DNA of 10,581 nucleotides from JALZUU01 sp964441245. Lineage in GTDB: Bacteria; Bacteroidota; Bacteroidia; Chitinophagales; Saprospiraceae. The notes below the pieces were generated by a model. The model was not told the origin of the DNA. It worked only from the letters and a program-made list of their open reading frames with translations, and did not search any database. The DNA is taken from positions 1-10,581 of the forward strand of contig CAYTVR010000261.1 of assembly GCA_964441245.1 (NCBI GenBank), written 5' to 3'. A program made the translations under genes and the position numbers. This document shows positions 7,035 through 10,581 of the stretch, piece by piece (the stretch's first letter is position 1; each line of letters begins with the position of its first letter).

Positions 7035-7580
7035 ATGACAAACTTTACGAATGAGAATCATTTACATGTTACAGAACCTAGATGGTTTGCTATCTATACT
7101 CCCTATAAAAGAGAAAAGTATGTACAGAATTTATTAAAACGTAAGGGAATTACTTGTTATCTACCTGTGCAAATTATTACCCGTCGTTATTTACGAAAAA
7201 TCAGAGAAGTAGAGCTTCCTTTATTTAGTCGATACGTTTTTGTTAAAATTGTCAAAAATGATTACATAAAGGTTTTAGAAACAGAGCAAGTTTTACATTT
7301 TGTTCGAATTGGTAAAAATCTTTTATCAATACAAGAAGAAGAAATCAATCTGATTAAACGAATCCTGGGAGAATCAATTCCCATCTCGGCTAGTGTAATT
7401 TCATATGAAAAAGGGGATAGAGTAGAAATTACTTCTGGGAATTTGACAGGAATTGAAGGTACATTAGTTCATACGAATGGAAAAACAAATGTTTTAGTAG
7501 ATTTACATTATATGGGATATACCTTAAATATCCAGATAGATAGAAGTTTATTAAAAAAGAAAGAGTTTGCATCTATTTAA
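7035..7580 (+). CDS. UpxY-family transcription antiterminator (NusG/RfaH paralogue)
   Basis: This 181-aa protein would bind RNA polymerase and help it read through a long polysaccharide operon, as UpxY proteins do for Bacteroides capsule loci and RfaH does in enterobacteria. An NGN domain spans residues about 15-113: RWFAIYTPYKREKYVQNLL, then ITCYLPV, and the conserved LPLFSRYVFVKI at 61-72. A KOW domain follows at about 124-172 (YEKGDRVEITSG, LTGIEGTLV). Length and layout suit a specialised paralogue; the housekeeping NusG is normally in the secE-rplK region. The start at 7035 leaves a 14-residue polar N-terminus before the NGN domain. It lies directly upstream of the sugar biosynthesis genes, its likely targets. 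Read-through of the terminator at 6946-6987 by UpxY itself would give autoregulation; this is an inference. Confidence 0.92.
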   Translation: MTNFTNENHLHVTEPRWFAIYTPYKREKYVQNLLKRKGITCYLPVQIITRRYLRKIREVELPLFSRYVFVKIVKNDYIKVLETEQVLHFVRIGKNLLSIQEEEINLIKRILGESIPISASVISYEKGDRVEITSGNLTGIEGTLVHTNGKTNVLVDLHYMGYTLNIQIDRSLLKKKEFASI

Positions 7581-7605
7581 AATTAAATCATACTATAACA
7601 TAAAA

Positions 7606-7613
7606 TATATTTG
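7606..7613 (+). promoter_or_regulatory. Possible -7 box after the antiterminator gene
   Basis: TATATTTG matches TAnnTTTG exactly, 26 bp after the upxY-type stop. No TTTG is at -33 distance; the nearest is 36 bases upstream. A transcript starting here would carry a leader of about 150 bases that includes the hairpins at 7671-7694 and 7724-7752. In such AT-rich sequence one exact box is weak evidence. Confidence 0.3.
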
Positions 7614-7670
7614 GAATAGTGATTTTTTTGAACTATTTCGTCTAAAATAAATATAGGACTGATTTTGATA

Positions 7671-7701
7671 ATTGATTTTCGATTTCTAATCAATAATTTT
7701 T
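7671..7701 (+). terminator. Weak AT-rich hairpin with T run in the leader of the dehydrogenase gene
   Basis: ATTGATT (7671-7677) pairs with AATCAAT (7688-7694) around a ten-base loop, and a T run follows to 7701. The stem has one G-C pair, so termination would be inefficient unless aided. A conditional pause or terminator that an antiterminator overrides is possible; a chance pairing is also possible. Confidence 0.25.
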
Positions 7702-7723
7702 CACATCTCTTTTAAATATGCCT

Positions 7724-7752
7724 ATAAGTTGCGACTTATCGAGGGCGAAGCC
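7724..7752 (+). promoter_or_regulatory. Two adjacent small hairpins in a GC-rich island before the dehydrogenase gene
   Basis: ATAAGT-TGCG-ACTTAT (7724-7739) is a perfect six-pair stem, followed at once by GGC-GAA-GCC (7744-7752). This GC-rich patch stands out from the AT-rich intergenic sequence and ends 18 bases before the ATG at 7771. RfaH-type factors load at a short hairpin-forming ops element in an operon leader. The patch does not match the enterobacterial ops sequence, but position and shape make it a candidate loading or pause site for the UpxY-like protein upstream. Confidence 0.3.
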
Positions 7753-7770
7753 GTATCATAAACATATAAA

Positions 7771-9123
7771 ATGTATAACGATCTTTTATCTAAAAAGAAA
7801 AAGCTAGCTGTAATTGGTCTTGGTTATGTTGGTTTACCAATTGCATTAGAATTTGCAAAGTGTTTTTCTGTAAGTGGATTCGATATCAATACACTGAGAG
7901 TCGAAATGATGAAAAATGGAATAGATCCATCAAAGGAATTAGAATCTTCTGCATTTGAGGGAGCTGATATTCTTTTTACTACCAGTTTAGAAGACCTTCG
8001 ATCAGCTAGTTTTTATATTATAGCTGTTCCAACGGATATAGATAATCAAAAGGTTCCAAACCTTACACCATTACTTAAGGCATCGGAAACAGTAGGAAAA
8101 GTGATTGAAAAGGGAGACTATGTAGTTTACGAGAGTACAGTGTACCCAGGTTGTACAGAAGAGGATTGCATTCCGATTGTTGAAAAATTTTCTTCTAAAA
8201 GATTGGCCTTAGTTACTCATGAAACAATAAATGAGGGATATGAGAATAAAGATAAGCTTGTTGCTGGAAAAGACTTTAAATTTGGATATTCTCCTGAAAG
8301 AATAGTTCCTGGCGACAAAGTTCGAACATTGACTAAAATTTTAAAAATTGTTTCTGGTTGTGATGAAAAATCCTTGGAGGTAATTTCTAAGGTTTATGAA
8401 AAAATCATAGAAGCTGGTGTCCACAGAGCTGAATCCGTTAAAGTGGCAGAGGCTGCCAAGGTGATTGAAAATACCCAAAGAGATATCAATATTTCCTTAA
8501 TGAATGAGTTAAGTATTATTTTCGATAAAATGGGAATTGATACTAAGGCAGTCATTGAAGCTGCTGGCACAAAGTGGAATTTTCATAAGTATCACCCTGG
8601 TTTGGTAGGAGGCCATTGTATCAGTGTTGATCCATTTTATTTAATTCATAAGGCAAAAAACTTAGGTCTTGATCCGCAAGTCATCGCTGCAGGTCGTCGA
8701 GTCAATGATTACATACCTCATTTTATTGCAAAGCGTTTGGTCCAGGCATTAATCGAGGCAGGTAAAAACCCAGGAGAATGTAAAGTACTAGTTAAAGGGA
8801 TTACCTTCAAAGAAGATGTAGCAGATATTCGAAATAGTAAGGTGGTTGATTTGGTAAAAGAATTAATGGATTATTCATTAAATGTACACGTAGTAGACCC
8901 TTGGGCTAGTCCTAACGAAGTAGCTCATGAATATGGGACAACATTAATTGATGAGCCAATTGGTAAATATGATGCGATTATTGTTGCCGTAGGTCATAAG
9001 GAATATAAATTTTTAACGATTGAAGACTTTCAGAAATTATCAAAAGGCCAAGTGGTACTTTTTGATATAAAGGGCACTTATGATCGAGATTTAATGAAAG
9101 GAGCATTTTACTGGAGGTTATAG
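7771..9123 (+). CDS. tviB: UDP-N-acetylhexosamine 6-dehydrogenase, TviB/WbpO type
   Basis: This 450-aa enzyme oxidises C6 of a UDP-HexNAc (GlcNAc or GalNAc) to the uronic acid with two NAD+. The N-terminal Rossmann domain has GLGYVG at residues 16-21 and VPTDID near 90. The central helix has K230 and N234 (AEAAKVIENTQRDINIS), and the catalytic Cys283 and Asp287 lie in GLVGGHCISVDPFYL. The AAGTKWNFHKYHPGLVGGHC stretch is typical of TviB/WbpO rather than of WbpA or UDP-glucose dehydrogenase. The C-terminal UDP-binding domain has GITFKEDVADIRNSKVVDL. Between E138 and GYSPER (172-177) there are some 15-20 more residues than I expect in relatives (around 144-166), which explains most of the extra length over about 425 aa. 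It is the first sugar gene after the antiterminator and is followed 65 bp later by the aminotransferase. The substrate epimer cannot be told from sequence. Confidence 0.93.
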   Translation: MYNDLLSKKKKLAVIGLGYVGLPIALEFAKCFSVSGFDINTLRVEMMKNGIDPSKELESSAFEGADILFTTSLEDLRSASFYIIAVPTDIDNQKVPNLTPLLKASETVGKVIEKGDYVVYESTVYPGCTEEDCIPIVEKFSSKRLALVTHETINEGYENKDKLVAGKDFKFGYSPERIVPGDKVRTLTKILKIVSGCDEKSLEVISKVYEKIIEAGVHRAESVKVAEAAKVIENTQRDINISLMNELSIIFDKMGIDTKAVIEAAGTKWNFHKYHPGLVGGHCISVDPFYLIHKAKNLGLDPQVIAAGRRVNDYIPHFIAKRLVQALIEAGKNPGECKVLVKGITFKEDVADIRNSKVVDLVKELMDYSLNVHVVDPWASPNEVAHEYGTTLIDEPIGKYDAIIVAVGHKEYKFLTIEDFQKLSKGQVVLFDIKGTYDRDLMKGAFYWRL

Positions 9124-9188
9124 GACTTTACAATAGGGACACAAATTTTAAATTAAGAACTAAATTTTTAATCCAAAAAATAATATTT

Positions 9189-10325
9189 ATGGTAGGTGAA
9201 AAAATCCAGATGGTTGACTTACTTAGTCAATACAATCAGATTTCTGCCGAAATTGATAAGGCAGTTCTAGATTGCATTCGATCGTCACAGTTTATTAATG
9301 GCCCCGCTGTAAAAACATTTAAGAAGAACCTATCAGATTACTTAGGAGTCAATCATGTAATTCCATGCGCTAATGGAACAGATGCGTTACAAATTGCACT
9401 GATGGCATTAGGTTTAAAACCAGGAGATGAAGTTATTGTTCCTACTTTTACCTACGCTGCTACAGCAGAAGTAATAGGATTGTTGAGATTAATCCCAGTG
9501 ATGGTAGATGTTGATCCTAATACATTCAATGTGACTGCTGAAATTTTGGAAAAAGCGATTACATCCAAAACTAAAGCAATTGTACCAGTACACTTATTTG
9601 GGCAAAGTTCTGATATGGAGCCAATCATGGAATTAGCTAATGCAAATAATCTTTATATTATAGAAGATAATGCTCAAGCAATTGGGTCGGATTATACCTT
9701 TAAAGATGGAACAGTAAAGAAAGCAGGAACAATTGGACATATTGGGTGTACATCTTTTTTCCCATCAAAAAATTTAGGATGTTATGGTGATGGAGGAGCT
9801 ATGTTTACTAATGATGATGAGATTGGAGCGAACCTCCAAATGGTTGCTAACCATGGCCAGAAAAAGAAATACCACCACTCTGTAATAGGTGTCAATTCTA
9901 GATTAGATACTATTCAGGCAGCAGTATTAGATATTAAATTAAAATACTTAGACAAATATTCTTCCGCTCGTCAAAAAGTCGCAGCTCGTTATGACGAAAC
10001 TTTTTCAGGAGTATCAGCTTTGCAAGTGCCCGTCTGTCAAGCCAATTCCACACATGTTTTTCATCAATATACCTTACAAGTCAAAAATGGAAAACGGGAT
10101 GCATTAAAGGCTTATTTGACAGAGAAAGAAATCCCTTCTATGATTTATTACCCAATTCCTTTGTATAAACAAGATGCTTTCAAATCTTTTTATAAAGGAG
10201 GGACAGGCCTTCCAGTTACTGAACAATTATGTAATTCAGTGATTTCTCTACCGATTCATACAGAGATGAATGAAACGGTACAAAACTATATTATTGAAAC
10301 TGTTCAGTCCTTTTTTAATAGTTAA
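9189..10325 (+). CDS. wbpE: PLP-dependent nucleotide-sugar aminotransferase, DegT/DnrJ/EryC1 family, WbpE type
   Basis: This 378-aa enzyme probably puts an amino group on C3 of UDP-3-keto-GlcNAcA, using glutamate as donor, to give UDP-GlcNAc(3NH2)A. The family motifs are present in order: N62-G63-T64-D65 in CANGTDALQIAL, the PTFTYAATAEV loop, D160 in IIEDNAQAIGS (contacts the PLP ring nitrogen), and the Schiff-base lysine K194 in SFFPSKNLGCYGDGG. N-terminal IQMVDLLSQYNQI and C-terminal YYPIPLYKQDAF and LPIHTEM are typical of WbpE and its relatives. Length is normal (WbpE is about 360 aa). An internal Met at residue 8 could also be the start; the first ATG is kept. The next gene starts nine bases after the stop and encodes a WbpD-like acetyltransferase, which strongly favours the WbpE assignment over other members of this broad family. 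Confidence 0.9.
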   Translation: MVGEKIQMVDLLSQYNQISAEIDKAVLDCIRSSQFINGPAVKTFKKNLSDYLGVNHVIPCANGTDALQIALMALGLKPGDEVIVPTFTYAATAEVIGLLRLIPVMVDVDPNTFNVTAEILEKAITSKTKAIVPVHLFGQSSDMEPIMELANANNLYIIEDNAQAIGSDYTFKDGTVKKAGTIGHIGCTSFFPSKNLGCYGDGGAMFTNDDEIGANLQMVANHGQKKKYHHSVIGVNSRLDTIQAAVLDIKLKYLDKYSSARQKVAARYDETFSGVSALQVPVCQANSTHVFHQYTLQVKNGKRDALKAYLTEKEIPSMIYYPIPLYKQDAFKSFYKGGTGLPVTEQLCNSVISLPIHTEMNETVQNYIIETVQSFFNS

Positions 10326-10334
10326 TAGTTAATA

Positions 10335-10581
10335 ATGAATAGTAATAATAATTATTTTGCTCACGAAACAGCTTATATTGATGAAGGTTGTAGTATTGGA
10401 ATTGGTACAAAAATTTGGCACTTTAGTCATGTAATGTCAAACTGTATAATTGGTAAAAAATGTAATGTTGGCCAAAACGTAGTTATTTCTCCAGAAGTAA
10501 TCTTAGGTAATAATGTAAAGGTGCAAAATAATGTTTCTATTTATACAGGAGTAACATGTGAAGACGACGTTTTCTTAGGGC
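10335..10581 (+). CDS. wbpD: WbpD-type UDP-sugar N-acetyltransferase, N-terminal part (runs off window)
   Basis: This frame was found by translating past the aminotransferase stop. It starts at an ATG nine bases downstream and stays open for 82 codons to the window edge. The protein begins MNSNNNYFAHETAYIDEGC, followed by IGIGTKIWHFSHVMSNC, IIGKKCNVGQNVVIS and ILGNNVKVQNNVSIYTGV. These are left-handed beta-helix hexapeptide repeats with the WbpD signature IWHFSHV and the QNNVS(I/V)Y stretch. WbpD acetylates the C3 amino group made by WbpE, using acetyl-CoA, and is about 190 aa, so a little over half is missing. The tight spacing means translation is probably coupled with wbpE. The short TAATAGTTAATAATGAATAG repeats around the junction are simple AT sequence. 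Confidence 0.9.
   Translation, partial: MNSNNNYFAHETAYIDEGCSIGIGTKIWHFSHVMSNCIIGKKCNVGQNVVISPEVILGNNVKVQNNVSIYTGVTCEDDVFLG

Noticed and set aside
1..10581. CRISPR array, tRNA or rRNA genes
   Set aside because: No regularly spaced repeats and no tRNA- or rRNA-like sequences were seen on reading the non-coding stretches.

Overview
The window is AT-rich (roughly a third G+C) and has Bacteroidota traits: promoter boxes of the TAnnTTTG type, no clear Shine-Dalgarno sequences, and a UpxY-type NusG paralogue beside an SLBB exporter and a Wzz protein. An affiliation near Saprospiraceae or a related marine group is a guess. All genes are on the + strand.

Layout. Positions 1-1299 hold the 3' part of cobalamin-dependent methionine synthase (metH), a housekeeping gene next to the start of a surface-polysaccharide locus. 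After a promoter with a hairpin, 1446-4178 encodes a very large SLBB/poly-export secretin (910 aa, six SLBB-like repeats). The next 937 bp (4179-5115) have no intact gene but contain the decayed remains of an IS200-type TnpA transposase. Then come a Wzz-type chain-length protein (5116-6207), a winged-helix protein fused to a degenerate nucleotidyltransferase-like domain (6347-6886), a UpxY/NusG-like antiterminator (7035-7580), a TviB/WbpO-type UDP-HexNAc 6-dehydrogenase (7771-9123), a WbpE-type PLP aminotransferase (9189-10325), and the first 82 codons of a WbpD-type hexapeptide N-acetyltransferase (10335 to the window end).

How it works together. The dehydrogenase, aminotransferase and acetyltransferase fit the route to a UDP-diacetamido-uronic acid (UDP-GlcNAc3NAcA type). 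The 3-dehydrogenase (WbpB) that this route needs is not in the window and may lie downstream. The SLBB protein and Wzz would export the polymer and set its chain length. The two regulators sit between the export and the sugar genes.

Most worth a second look is the control region 6205-7035. It has an 8-mer present four times around the start of the winged-helix gene, a 12-bp promoter-like motif (nAGTwTTGyTAC) repeated before both regulators, a strong intrinsic terminator between the regulators, and a 9-bp direct repeat directly before the antiterminator. This suggests an autoregulated switch for capsule expression. That function is an inference from sequence layout only.
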